A stretch of 64,000 nt of DNA from Paenibacillus senegalensis JC66 (GCF_000285515.1 NZ_HE610957.1:133294-197293); one strand, 5' to 3'; shown: positions 17,201 to 26,577, counted from the stretch's first letter. The notes: generated from the letters alone by a model not told the origin. Numbers and translations are program-made.

Positions 17201-19455
17201 ATGAACGAATCTAATCAGGAATATATCGTCATCTCGGCAGCCAGAGAAAATAATCTCCAGAACGTATCCTTGCGTATCCCCAAGCGGAAGATCACGATTT
17301 TTACCGGAGTATCCGGATCCGGAAAGTCGTCGATCGTCTTTGATACGATCGCGGCAGAGTCTACACGATTGTTGAATGAAAACTTCAGCATGTTCGTGCG
17401 CAATTTTCTGCCACGGTATCCGCAGCCGGATGCAGATGCAATCGAAAATTTGAGCATGGCTGTTATTGTGGATCAGAAGCGGCTGGGCGGCGGTTCCCAC
17501 TCAACATTGGGTACGATTACCGATATTTCTCCCATATTGCGCCTTCTTTTTTCCCGGGCGGGTCAGCCTTATGTTGGCCAGGCGAATGTATTCTCGTTTA
17601 ACGACCCGCAGGGGATGTGTCCCGAGTGCAACGGGATCGGCCGCAAGCTTGGCGTAGCCATGAGCAAGGCAGTGGATATGTCAAAATCGTTGAATGAAGG
17701 AGCTATCATGCTTCCGGACTATTCGGTGAATAGCTGGGATTGGAACTTGCTCGTACAGTCTGGGTCCTTTGATCCCGATAAGAAATTAAGCGATTATTCA
17801 GATGAGGATCTGGAGCAGCTGCTGTATGGCAAGGCGAGGAAAGTAAAGATGGACTTCGCCGGCAAGGCAACGAATATTACAGTAGAGGGCGTCATCGAAA
17901 AATTTACCAACAAGTACATCAAGCAGGATGTGAAGACAAAATCCGAGCGCACACAAAAAGCTGTTGCTCCGTACATTTCCGAGGGTCCATGTCCTGGCTG
18001 CCGCGGTGCGAGACTCAATCAGGCCGCACTCAGCTGCAGGATCAACGGTCTTAACATTGCAGAGATGTCGGCCATGGAGGTCGGGCAGCTCATCCGCGTG
18101 ATTCGGGAGATTGAGGATGCGGCCGCTGCACCGGTCGTCAAGTCGCTAACAGAGCGGCTGCAGCATCTGGTGGACATCGGACTTGACTATTTGACGCTGG
18201 ACCGTGAGACCGACACATTATCCGGCGGCGAGTCGCAGCGCGTCAAGATGGTGAAGCACTTGAGCGGAAGTCTGGTGGACGTCACGTATATCTTTGACGA
18301 GCCTAGCGTAGGCTTGCATCCTAGAGACGTACACCGGCTGAATGAATTGCTGCAGAAGCTGCGTGACAAGGGCAATACCGTCATCGTTGTCGAGCACGAT
18401 CCCGATGTGATCAAGGTGGCGGATCATATCGTCGATGTCGGACCGCACGCTGGCAGCCGCGGTGGTACCATCGTATATGAAGGAAGCTTCCAGGGACTGT
18501 TGGAGGCAGATACGTTGACAGGAACTCATCTGAAGCGCCCGCTCCAGTTGAAGCAAAATTGCCGGCAGCCATCCGGGAAGCTATCAATCAAGGAGGCAGC
18601 ATTGCACAACCTTCAGAACATAAATGTAGATATTCCAACCGGAGTGCTGACAGTCGTTACAGGTGTTGCCGGTTCAGGTAAAAGTACGCTGATTAACGAA
18701 GTATTCCTCAGCCAGCACCCGGATGCAATCGTTATCGACCAATCGGCGGTAGGTGTATCCACGCGCTCGAATCCGGCAACCTACACTGGCATCATGGATG
18801 ATGTGCGCAAAGCATTCGCTTCTGCGAACAAGGTCAGTCCAGGCTTGTTCAGCTTCAATTCCAAGGGAGCCTGCGAGAACTGCCAGGGCCTCGGCGTAGT
18901 GTATACGGACCTTGCATTCCTCGAAAGGTGAAGCTGCCATGTGAGGTATGTGGTGGCAAGCGGTTCAAAGAAGAAGTGCTCGCATACAAGCTGAATGGCA
19001 AGTCCATTGCCGAAGTGCTGGAGATGACGGTGGAGCAGGCATTGGATTATTTCCAGCTTAAGGAGGTCGTGCGCAAGCTCAAGGCGATGAGTGATGTAGG
19101 GCTCAATTATATTACCCTTGGCCAGCCGCTCAGCACACTCTCGGGCGGCGAATGTCAGCGCATCAAGCTGGCAAGCGAGCTGCATAAGCAGGGCAGTATC
19201 TACGTAATGGACGAGCCGACTACAGGCCTCCACATGTCAGATATTGGGCATCTTCTAGAGATCATGAACCGCCTTGTGGATGCTGGCAATACAGTAATCG
19301 TTATCGAGCACAACATCGATGTTATCAGTCAGGCTGATTGGATCATCGATATGGGACCGGACGGAGGCAGTCGAGGCGGCCGGGTAGTGTTCGAAGGGAC
19401 GCCTGGGCAGATTATCCATACTGAGCAGTCGATCACGGGAAAATACTTGATGTAA
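17201..19455 (+). pseudogene. UvrA-like ABC-class ATPase (drug-resistance type), frameshifted
   Basis: About 750 residues in two frames. The first (17201-18931) has Walker A GVSGSGKSSIVF, zinc-finger-like CPECNGIG and CPGCRGARL, signature LSGGESQRVKM, a second Walker A GVAGSGKSTLINEVF and ends at YTDLAFLER. The second (from about 18928) resumes with KLPCEVCGGKRFKEE, signature LSGGECQRIKLASEL and VIVIEHNIDVI. The shift lies in TCGAAAGGTG at 18921-18930; one added base joins the frames. It is shorter than canonical UvrA (about 950 residues), like the UvrA2/DrrC-type proteins linked to DNA-binding drug resistance. Its position behind ArsR and AHSA1 genes is a familiar cluster. Real decay or base error cannot be told from sequence. 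Confidence 0.88.
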
Positions 19456-19601
19456 TGCAATAATCCCGCTGACCGTCTACTAAAGCAAATGCAAAATGTT
19501 ATAGAGCTATACAGCGGCCCTATAGAGGAAGTAAATGGATAGGCTCTGCTTGCAAGAAGGGAGATGACGAGGGAAATAAGTTTTCAACTTTGTTGCGTTA
19601 G

Positions 19602-19630
19602 GAGCAGCTGGAGCATTGGCTGCTTCTTTT
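19602..19630 (+). terminator. Terminator after the UvrA-like gene
   Basis: GAGCAGC (19602-19608) pairs with GCTGCTT (19619-19625, one G-U) across a ten-base loop, followed by CTTTTTAA. Lies about 150 bp after the gene and upstream of the ROK promoter. Confidence 0.65.
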
Positions 19631-19714
19631 TAACATGCTCATATAAGGTGGGAACTTCATAATAAATAGTGATGACGATTGCAGCTGCAGCAGTAGACAA
19701 GGTGAGGAAAGTAA

Positions 19715-19810
19715 TTGACAGCCATACTTTGTTTGTTTATAATACAAACAAATAATAGTTTGTATGCGTTTTATTTTTGGACATATAGTTTGTTTTCTAA
19801 ACAAACTATA
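19715..19810 (+). promoter_or_regulatory. Consensus sigma-A promoter overlapped by ROK-type operators
   Basis: TTGACA at 19715-19720, exactly 17 bp, TATAAT at 19738-19743. The inverted repeat TTTGTTTGT / ACAAACAAA (19728-19752) straddles the -10 box. A second inverted repeat, perfect over 12 bp per arm (TATAGTTTGTTT, TCT, AAACAAACTATA), covers 19784-19810. A half-site ATAGTTTGT lies at 19755-19763. The AGTTTGTTT/AACAAACT core is that of XylR-type ROK operators (established knowledge). The downstream ROK protein therefore very likely represses this strong promoter until an inducer binds. Confidence 0.88.
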
Positions 19811-19838
19811 GCATTTGCTTGTTATGGGAGGAAGACCA

Positions 19839-21041
19839 TTGAAATCAAACTTACCGAGTACGTTGAGGGAAATGAATAAAGCACTGGTATTAAATGTGAT
19901 CCGTGAATTTGGGCCATTGTCCAGAGCCCAAATTTCCAAGAAGACGAATATTACAAGAGCGACTGTTTCTGAAATAGTCAACAGTCTGATTGAGGAAGAG
20001 GCCGTTTTTGAGATAGGGGCAGACAATTCCCCAATCGGACGCAAAGGCATTCTTCTTCAGTATAATTCAGGACTGGGCTATGGCGTCAGTGTAGATCTTG
20101 GGGGGACCAAAATTGCTTTCTCACTATTTGATGTCAATGCAGAGCTGATGGTCCAGAGAGTGATCCCCACATACCGTGCTGAGACTAACCAAGAATTTAT
20201 TGCTTTACTAGCTGAATCGATTCGCGAATTGATCGCCTCTGAAGGCAGAGATATCAATAATTTAATGGTTATCGGGATCGCTACCCCAGGAATTGTAGAT
20301 TATGAGAACGGCATAGTTGTGGAGGGATCGCCTAATCTGCCTCAATGGGAAAATTTAAATCTGGGCGCGCAGATGGAATCGGAATTAGGCGTACCGGTTG
20401 TTGTTGAAAATGATGTCCGTTCTGCCTTAATCGGTGAAATATGGAAAGGCCGCTGTCAAAATGTTGAGAATGCGGCTCTAATCGCCATAGGAACCGGCAT
20501 CGGTTCTGCCTATGTTATTGACGGTCAGGTCGTTAGAGGCTCCGGCAATGCCTCGGGTGAGATTGGCTATATGCTCTTCACTCGTGAACAACTCCGTCAG
20601 AAATGGAATCATAAAGGTTTCTTCGAGACGGTTTGCTCCGGATCCGGTTTAATGATGTCAGTAAGAGACAGTTATGCAATGCGAGGCCAAGAACCTCCAT
20701 GGGAAACGACAGAGCAGGTGTTTGCCAGTGCCATGAAAGGTGACGCGGAAGCTGCTCAATTTATTGATGAGATGACGGATTATCTAGCCATAGCCATCCT
20801 TAACTTTATTACAGTGAATAATCCCGAGATCATTGTGCTTTCCGGCGGAATCTCACTCTCGGCAGATTACTTTATAGACAAGCTGAGAGAAGATGTAAAT
20901 CGTCACACTTTCTCAAAAACCCGGGTACAAATTGCAACTTCGGAGCTAAGGGAGAAAGCGCCGCTATATGGTATGGCTATTCTGGCTTTGAATCATGTAC
21001 GGCCAACTATTAATTTTCTGCCGAACATAAAGCTGAATTAA
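19839..21041 (+). CDS. ROK-family transcriptional repressor (XylR/NagC type)
   Basis: 400 residues from TTG at 19839, preceded by GGGAGGAAG; the earlier in-frame codons contain that site and are not coding. The N-terminal winged helix (residues about 10-75) shows REFGPLSRAQISKKTNITRATVSEIV. The ROK sugar-kinase fold follows, with DLGGTKIAFSLFD, VENDVRSALIGEIW, IGTGIGSAYVI and VLSGGISLS. The usual zinc motif GHxxxxxxxxxCxCGxxGC is absent; the site reads GYMLF with no paired cysteines, so it belongs to a zinc-less branch. First gene of an operon with an importer and a putative hydrolase. The inducer is presumably the imported compound. Confidence 0.92.
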   Translation: MKSNLPSTLREMNKALVLNVIREFGPLSRAQISKKTNITRATVSEIVNSLIEEEAVFEIGADNSPIGRKGILLQYNSGLGYGVSVDLGGTKIAFSLFDVNAELMVQRVIPTYRAETNQEFIALLAESIRELIASEGRDINNLMVIGIATPGIVDYENGIVVEGSPNLPQWENLNLGAQMESELGVPVVVENDVRSALIGEIWKGRCQNVENAALIAIGTGIGSAYVIDGQVVRGSGNASGEIGYMLFTREQLRQKWNHKGFFETVCSGSGLMMSVRDSYAMRGQEPPWETTEQVFASAMKGDAEAAQFIDEMTDYLAIAILNFITVNNPEIIVLSGGISLSADYFIDKLREDVNRHTFSKTRVQIATSELREKAPLYGMAILALNHVRPTINFLPNIKLN

Positions 21042-21060
21042 CCGGAATGGGGAGATTACA

Positions 21061-21819
21061 TTGAACGTGCTTGAGATCAAACAACTAAGTAAAGTGTTTC
21101 AAGGAAACGCAGGCGAAGTTACTGCTCTTGACCGGATAGATTTGGATGTGAAGGCAGGCGAATTTGTGTCCATAGTAGGAACTTCAGGGTGCGGCAAGTC
21201 GACACTATTAAGCATTATTGCCGGTCTAACCGATTACACAGCCGGTTCGATGCTGTTGAATGGACGTCCGGTAGAAGGACCCGGATCTGACCGTGCAGTT
21301 GTTTTTCAATCTGATGCTACATTTCCCTGGTTATCTGTCGAGAAGAATATTAAATATGGAATGAAGGTTAAGAAAGTTCCGAGGGCTGAGCAGGAAAAGA
21401 AAGCAGGTGAGCTGTTGAAATTGTTGGGCCTAGAAAATTTCAGAAATTCCTATCCGCGGGAATTATCTGGAGGCATGAGAAAAAGAATAGATATTGGCCG
21501 AGCATACGCTGCTGAGCCTGACATTCTCCTTATGGATGAACCTTTCGGGGCTTTGGATGTGGTAACCAGAGAAACGATGCAGGACGAGCTGCTGCGCATC
21601 TGGTCAGAACGAAAACGGACAGTGATTTTCGTTACACATGATCTCGAAGAAGCGATGTACCTATCTGATCGAATCATTTTATTAAGTCCTCGTCCCGGCC
21701 GCTTGAAGAAAGTGATTGAACTACCCTTTGCCAGACCAAGGACTCCCGCGCTTCGGGAGAGCCGGGAATTTTACGAGCTGCGCAATGAATTGAGAAAACT
21801 TATGAACGGAGGGGAATAG
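21061..21819 (+). CDS. ABC transporter ATPase, SsuB/TauB/NrtD type
   Basis: 252 residues, TTG start at 21061 preceded by GGGGAGAT. Walker A GTSGCGKST, Q-loop VVFQSDATFPWL, signature LSGGMRKRIDIGRAYA, Walker B ILLMDEPFGALD and H-loop VTHDLEEAMYL are intact. The PWLSVEKNI stretch is characteristic of the nitrate/sulfonate/taurine importer group rather than sugar ATPases. Twenty bases after the ROK gene and three before the permease, so co-transcribed. Confidence 0.93.
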   Translation: MNVLEIKQLSKVFQGNAGEVTALDRIDLDVKAGEFVSIVGTSGCGKSTLLSIIAGLTDYTAGSMLLNGRPVEGPGSDRAVVFQSDATFPWLSVEKNIKYGMKVKKVPRAEQEKKAGELLKLLGLENFRNSYPRELSGGMRKRIDIGRAYAAEPDILLMDEPFGALDVVTRETMQDELLRIWSERKRTVIFVTHDLEEAMYLSDRIILLSPRPGRLKKVIELPFARPRTPALRESREFYELRNELRKLMNGGE

Positions 21820-21822
21820 TCG

Positions 21823-22569
21823 ATGAAGTGGAAAATCATCAGCATCTCCTCGGCTGTCCTGTTTCTTGCTTTGTGGATTGTTTTAACCTTGGGCGGATTC
21901 GTTAATAAATTATATTTGCCCGGACCTGATCAGATTTTTGGAGTATTTATGGAAGATTATTCGAAGCTGTTCAGGCATCTAGGCTTTACTCTTGGCAGAC
22001 AATTTGCCGGCTTCTTTCTAGGTTCAGCCTTGGGAATCCTGGTTGGTTTGTTAATTGCATCCAACCGATATGTACAAGCTTTTATGGATCCCATCATCGA
22101 AGTATTACGTCCTATTCCGCCGCTGGCGATCATTCCTATGCTGATCTTGTGGCTTGGCATCGGAGCATTCCCCCAGATTCTGCTGGTCACATTCGGCTGT
22201 TTTGTAATTATAGTGGTCAATACGGTTGAATCTGTGCGCAACGTTCCCAAAATTTATATTAACGCAGCAAGAACACTTGGGGCGAAATGGTCCTATATTT
22301 ATCACACCGTTGTACTTCCCGCTATCGTACCTTCCTTGGTAGGCAGCGTCCGGGTCTGTGCTGCTGCATCCTTCGGTTTGGTCGTTGCCGCTGAATTTAT
22401 GGGAGCACAAGAAGGGATTGGGTACTATATGATCATTGCCCAGCGTTATTTAAGAACGGATATGATATTCGTCAGCATTATCATTATTAGTGCGCTGGCC
22501 TGGTTGACGGATCAGTTGATTCGCAAGGCGGAAAAGAGACTCACACGCTGGTCTGAGCGCCACTCCTAA
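21823..22569 (+). CDS. ABC transporter permease, SsuC/TauC type
   Basis: 248 residues with about six membrane segments. LGRQFAGFFLGSALGILVG and EVLRPIPPLAIIPMLILWLG match this family. The EAA-type coupling region is PKIYINAARTLGAKWS, where the family usually has Y-AARxxGA. It starts four bases after the ATPase stop and is part of the ROK operon. It should form a homodimeric channel. Confidence 0.92.
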   Translation: MKWKIISISSAVLFLALWIVLTLGGFVNKLYLPGPDQIFGVFMEDYSKLFRHLGFTLGRQFAGFFLGSALGILVGLLIASNRYVQAFMDPIIEVLRPIPPLAIIPMLILWLGIGAFPQILLVTFGCFVIIVVNTVESVRNVPKIYINAARTLGAKWSYIYHTVVLPAIVPSLVGSVRVCAAASFGLVVAAEFMGAQEGIGYYMIIAQRYLRTDMIFVSIIIISALAWLTDQLIRKAEKRLTRWSERHS

Positions 22570-22729
22570 TATCACACAAACATTAAAATGCAGAACAGTG
22601 AATCCGTATCACGGTCAATCCGCAAGTTCAAAAATGTTGGTTAACCATAGCAGATGAGTCAACGCTGTATGGAACTGGTCATCTGGATGGATACCCATAT
22701 ATAATCCGTTCAACGAGAGGGGTTCTTTT

Positions 22730-23845
22730 ATGAAAAAGATAACATCAATACTTGCAGCTGTAATGCTCGTCACATTCCTTGCCGCTTGCGGCGGCAATGC
22801 CAGTCCGGAAGGGAAAACGCCTGAAGGAGGAGCGGCACCAGCCGAATCCAAAGTAACTGTAAATTTCGGTTTAATGCCCTATTATGATTATGCACCATGG
22901 GCGTTGGCTAAAAATCAGGGTTTCTTTGAGGAAGAAGGAATTGAGTTTAAGTCCACCATGTTCGCTGTAGAAGGCAACGTTGCGCCAGCACTTGTTAACG
23001 GCTCTATAGATATTGGCGGTTTCGGTGATACACCTTCCGTTACCCTCGCGGCTCAATTCGAAGATTTGCGCATGGTTAGTTTTAACAACATTTTCAAAGG
23101 CTTCGCTATTATGAGTAGAGCTGACAGCGATTTCAAAACGTATGAGGAGTTCCTGGAAGAACTGGGTGATCCTAAAGAAGCCGCGATTGAAACAGGCAAA
23201 CAGCTTCAAGGCAAATCGGTAGTTACGACATCTGGTGCAACCTTTTATATGGTCCTGGAACAAGCGCTGTCGAATGCCGGATTGTCGATTGAAGATATGA
23301 ATGTTATTGATATGGAGCCGGATATGGGCGTGTCCGCATTTATTTCGGGAACCGGCGATTTTTATCTGGGCGGCCTTCCACAACGCGCTAAACTGGAAGA
23401 AGAAGGATTTGAAACGTTAATTGCTGGTGAAGAAATTGGAGCTGGTGCGGTTAGTCTGGCAGGTCTAGCTGCAACCAAATCGTTTGTAGATAATAATGAA
23501 GAAACTATTCGAAAAATACAAAACGTCTGGTTCAAGACCATGGATTATATGACTTCTAACCCGAACGAAGCTTATCAATTTATTGCGGACTGGTCTAATG
23601 AACAAACCGGCGGATCCGGAACAGCTGAGGAAGCAAAGCAATTTATCGAGCAAAACGTTATTTTTGCGACAACTCCTGAAGAAATGCAAAGCCTGTTCTA
23701 CGCTGATGATTCCGAGGTCAATTGGAAAAAACGCTATGATCAATTAATCGAGTATCATGTAGAAGACGGAGTGATTCGCGAAGGTTCAGTTGACCCGAAT
23801 AATCTTGTTATTGCTGAAACTCTGTTCAAGCAATTCAACCCATAA
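22730..23845 (+). CDS. Substrate-binding lipoprotein, SsuA/TauA/NMT1-like
   Basis: 371 residues. Lipobox LAAC with Cys20, then a Gly/Pro/Glu-rich linker and a type-2 periplasmic-binding fold: VNFGLMPYYDYAPWALAKNQG, GNVAPALVNGSIDIGGFGD, GKSVVTTSGATFYMVLEQAL. The opening GLMPYYDYAPWALA replaces the GYQ...APLIVA pattern of sulfonate binders, so the ligand may differ. It lies 160 bp after the permease, with GAGAGGGG as ribosome binding site. The ligand is unknown; regulation by a ROK protein argues for a carbohydrate-related compound. Confidence 0.9.
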   Translation: MKKITSILAAVMLVTFLAACGGNASPEGKTPEGGAAPAESKVTVNFGLMPYYDYAPWALAKNQGFFEEEGIEFKSTMFAVEGNVAPALVNGSIDIGGFGDTPSVTLAAQFEDLRMVSFNNIFKGFAIMSRADSDFKTYEEFLEELGDPKEAAIETGKQLQGKSVVTTSGATFYMVLEQALSNAGLSIEDMNVIDMEPDMGVSAFISGTGDFYLGGLPQRAKLEEEGFETLIAGEEIGAGAVSLAGLAATKSFVDNNEETIRKIQNVWFKTMDYMTSNPNEAYQFIADWSNEQTGGSGTAEEAKQFIEQNVIFATTPEEMQSLFYADDSEVNWKKRYDQLIEYHVEDGVIREGSVDPNNLVIAETLFKQFNP

Positions 23846-23915
23846 TTGTTGCGATTGGTCTTTGAAACGAGGGAAAATCAAGGAAAGATAAAGGTATGAC
23901 AGGAGGAAATGCGCT

Positions 23916-25205
23916 ATGGCTGGCATACACTTGCATCCGCATGATATTACGGATGAAGGAAGCTCAACTGTGCTTAAGCTGATTGCGGGCATGAAGGATG
24001 TCCACTATATTTTCCCGCAGGTGAATACCATATTTGAAAGAAATCCTTATCCTGTCGGTGTTCTTCCTCATAATCCCGTGCGCAGCCATGTCATGGGAGA
24101 AGGTACGCTTCATGTCAAGCTCGATGGGCCTCAAGCTGGTGAGAAGCTGCACAGGCTCTATTGGCAAGTGGATTCCTCCATTACAGAAGGCGCTGATCCT
24201 TTACTCGACCTAATCAAAGAGGCAGAGGGTACCGGGTATGAAATCATCCCTTGGGTAAATGTTTTGAACGGCAAATTTCATGATCCGAAAGCGCGTAATG
24301 GTGTAGTGGACTTCGAGCAGCGGCCGGTGGAGCATTGGCTTTGCCCGAATGGACCGGATGTTGTCTCTATGTGGACCTATTACATTAGCCAAATTGCCGA
24401 CCGCTATGGCAGGCGTCAATTTATGATTGATCGCATCCGCTTTCCAGACTGGGCAGGCAAGCAGGTTTCGCCGAGGAATTTATTCAGCTGCTTTTGTCCA
24501 AATTGTACTAACGGAATGGTTCGCAACGGGATTGATCTCGGGCAGCTAAAGCTGACTATGTCCACCGCCGCTAAGCTTTTGTCGACCGGACAATACGCTC
24601 AGGCTGTTCAGCAATTGAAAGCTAGTGCGGATTTCCAATCCTTTATAGCCTATCGTCAAGCCAGTGTATCTGAAATGGTAGAGAAGCTTGTTCATTCCAT
24701 CCGCCAGATTAATCCTTCGATTGAATTATGGCTGGATTTGTGGCCGCCTTCTTATGCGTGGCTGCTTGGACAGGATTACAGCCGGTTAACGAAATCCGCC
24801 TCTAGATTAAAGCATTTCCCTTATCACAAGCTTGGTGGCGGTGCTGATGTTCAAGGATTAATCCATTACTTTGCCGACACGGAAGAGGAGAGGGAGGAAG
24901 CTTTCCAGGCATTTCTCGACTTCTTTGGTATGGACTATTCCATAAGCTACAAACAATTTTGCGAGAAAGGGTTCCCGATTGAATTCGTCAAAGTAGAGAA
25001 CGAAAAAGTCAGAAAGCTCTCTCAGCCGGAAACCGTGATTTATAGCGGGGTGCAGATGTGGAATTTGCATCCGGAAGAATTTATGGAAGCCGTTCAAGCT
25101 GCCCGCAGCAGCGAGGCTGATGATTTGTTGTACTACTGCTACGGCTGGGCTGATCTGTCCTTGCTGGAGGCGGCAGGGAAAATCGCGGAACAACAAGAAG
25201 ATTAA
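23916..25205 (+). CDS. Putative TIM-barrel glycoside-hydrolase-like protein of the ROK operon
   Basis: 429 residues, no signal peptide, so cytoplasmic. I do not recognise a named family. Features resembling GHL10/DUF4015-like barrels are IIPWVNVLNGKFHDPK (beta strand with ligand-facing polar residues), MIDRIRFPDW (compare the DxIxFDxxRYP motif of glycosidase barrels), LWLDLWPPSYAWL and a C-terminal YYCYGWADLS. There is a CFCPNC cysteine cluster near residue 195 that could bind a metal. GGAGGAAATGCGCT precedes the ATG. It is the last gene of the ROK operon, 70 bp after the binding protein, so it may process the imported compound. Function is inference. Confidence 0.7.
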   Translation: MAGIHLHPHDITDEGSSTVLKLIAGMKDVHYIFPQVNTIFERNPYPVGVLPHNPVRSHVMGEGTLHVKLDGPQAGEKLHRLYWQVDSSITEGADPLLDLIKEAEGTGYEIIPWVNVLNGKFHDPKARNGVVDFEQRPVEHWLCPNGPDVVSMWTYYISQIADRYGRRQFMIDRIRFPDWAGKQVSPRNLFSCFCPNCTNGMVRNGIDLGQLKLTMSTAAKLLSTGQYAQAVQQLKASADFQSFIAYRQASVSEMVEKLVHSIRQINPSIELWLDLWPPSYAWLLGQDYSRLTKSASRLKHFPYHKLGGGADVQGLIHYFADTEEEREEAFQAFLDFFGMDYSISYKQFCEKGFPIEFVKVENEKVRKLSQPETVIYSGVQMWNLHPEEFMEAVQAARSSEADDLLYYCYGWADLSLLEAAGKIAEQQED

Positions 25206-25242
25206 TCTTCGCAGTAAATAGAAATCGCGTATTATAAGCCAT

Positions 25243-25300
25243 TAACGGCCTGTCTCAGGAGTGGCATAGCAAATATGTCAACGGCAGGCCGTTATTTTTT
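25243..25300 (+). terminator. Terminator of the ROK operon
   Basis: TAACGGCCTG (25243-25252) pairs perfectly with CAGGCCGTTA (25285-25294) and is followed by six T. The loop is long, 32 nt. Confidence 0.8.
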
Positions 25301-25506
25301 GTACCCAGGGGGAGGAATTACGGAAATTAGTTTACATAACTATAATTATGACATTCATGTGATGAATCGGATAGCTCTACAGGGGGTACCGCCAACATTT
25401 TAACGAAAATATACGCTAAGCCCTGAATTGAGTCCGACTTGGCGGTTCTCCTTACTCTAAGCTCAAACGACACGATCACCCGACAAACTGAATTAGACTG
25501 ACTCGT

Positions 25507-25562
25507 AAAAAAGCAGTGACGGACTAGGAACTCGAAATACCTAGACTGCCGCTGCTTTTATT
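25507..25562 (-). terminator. Hairpin terminator for leftward transcription
   Basis: AAAAGCAG and CTGCTTTT arms enclose an inner TAGG/CCTA stem. Read on the minus strand, the hairpin is followed by a T run (GCTTTTTTAC). It would end transcripts from the decayed phosphotransferase region. Apart from these hairpins, the 400 bp from 25301 to 25720 show nothing coding. Confidence 0.6.
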
Positions 25563-25720
25563 GTGCTAACGTATCCGTTAGCGTAACGACTTACCCTGTT
25601 GATTTTCGTGTTCCTCAACATAAAGCGGCATCAGAGAAGGAAAATTGCACCATATCGCGGCTTATAAACGACAAAATGGTGCTGATAGCCATCAGCTCCT
25701 AGCTGTAACGAAATATGAGC

Positions 25721-26095
25721 CTAATCCGACAGTGCCCGCATGATATTGGATTTCGCCTCTGTCGCAATCGCTTCATTCCCGTCATCGACCGCCTGCATCA
25801 AGATCAGTGCAGGGATGTATACCGCTATCAGCCGCGCCAGCAGCTTCGTTTCCTCGTCCGCCACTCCGTACGTTTCGAAAAACACGCCGCGAGCGTACTG
25901 TGGTAAAAAACTGTAAGCAACGCTCAAATCGCAAGCCGGATGGCCGACGCTCAGATCGCCCCAATCAATGATGCCGGAAACGATCCCATTCTCATTCACA
26001 AGCATATTTTTGAAATGAAGATCGCCATGTAACAGCGCATTCACCGCCTCGACACGGTCCGTTTGCAGCCCGCTAATAAACGCTTCGATCGTACC
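25721..26095 (-). pseudogene. Aminoglycoside/macrolide phosphotransferase-like gene, C-terminal remnant
   Basis: Encodes the catalytic half of an APH-type kinase: LLHGDLHFKNMLVNENG (catalytic loop HGDxxxxN) and GIIDWGDLSVGHPACDLSVAY (metal-binding DWxD). A nonsense TAA at 26096-26098 interrupts the frame just upstream (LSPEE, stop, GTIEAFISGLQTD). The N-terminal lobe that binds ATP is not present. The tail, with VDDGNEAIATEAKSNIMRAL, is intact. A resistance-type gene has decayed here, abutting transposon-like sequence. Confidence 0.8.
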
Positions 26096-26382
26096 TTACT
26101 CTTCTGGTGACAAGTGTTCAACCACCTTTTTTAGAAAACCCTCCAATTTCACTTTGCGCGATGCGGTCCTCGTTTGTTTAGTAGAGGACATGCCTTCTTG
26201 CTGTTTGAACAGCGTTTTTATTCGTTCGCGAATCTCCGAATGGTTATAAAGGTAGGCTTTAGAGACGCCCAACTCTGTGTAAACGCTATTGAAGTTTATC
26301 TTGCCTTGTTGCTCAATAAGTCTTTGGATTGCTGTATCAACTTTTTCTGCGGCGGATAGCTTCTATTGCTGTGGTGTGCATG
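26096..26382 (-). pseudogene. TnpC-like (Tn554-type, DUF6262) remnant
   Basis: The minus strand from ATG at 26382 reads MHTTAIEAIRRRKS and stops. The adjacent frame continues VDTAIQRLIEQQGKINFNSV, YTELGVSKAYLYNHSEIRER and IKTLFKQQEG, then STKQTRTA. The motif set is KINFNSV ... GVSKAYLY ... IRERI, which I recognise from the short third protein (TnpC) of Tn554-type site-specific transposons. One frameshift near the start, and fusion into phosphotransferase-like sequence at the end, show that it is dead. The tnpA and tnpB recombinase genes are not in the window. Confidence 0.7.
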
Positions 26383-26515
26383 CTCGGTTCTAATTGCCGT
26401 TCCTTACGTTAATTAAACGTTTACATTCCCTGGAAGTTGCGCATAACTGCCCGTTAGCGTAATCCCGCTTAAAATTTTTTTATTTCTGGAGTGACTGACT
26501 AACCTTAATAATGTC

Positions 26516-26546
26516 TTGACTATGACGTAAGGTCATAGTGCATAAT
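26516..26546 (+). promoter_or_regulatory. MerR-type promoter with over-long spacer and central dyad
   Basis: TTGACT (26516-26521), a 19-bp spacer and CATAAT (26541-26546). The spacer region is centred on an exact inverted repeat ACTATGAC / GTCATAGT (26519-26526, 26532-26539). A 19-bp spacer with a dyad between -35 and -10 is the signature of MerR-family activation by DNA distortion (established knowledge). The MerR gene is the second gene downstream. Confidence 0.88.
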
Positions 26547-26577
26547 TCTCTCTATAAACTATTTGGGGTGGAGAGAA

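Noticed and set aside
18928-19455. Independent UvrA-like protein
   Set aside because: It starts inside a conserved zinc-finger region; it is the continuation of the first frame after a one-base shift.
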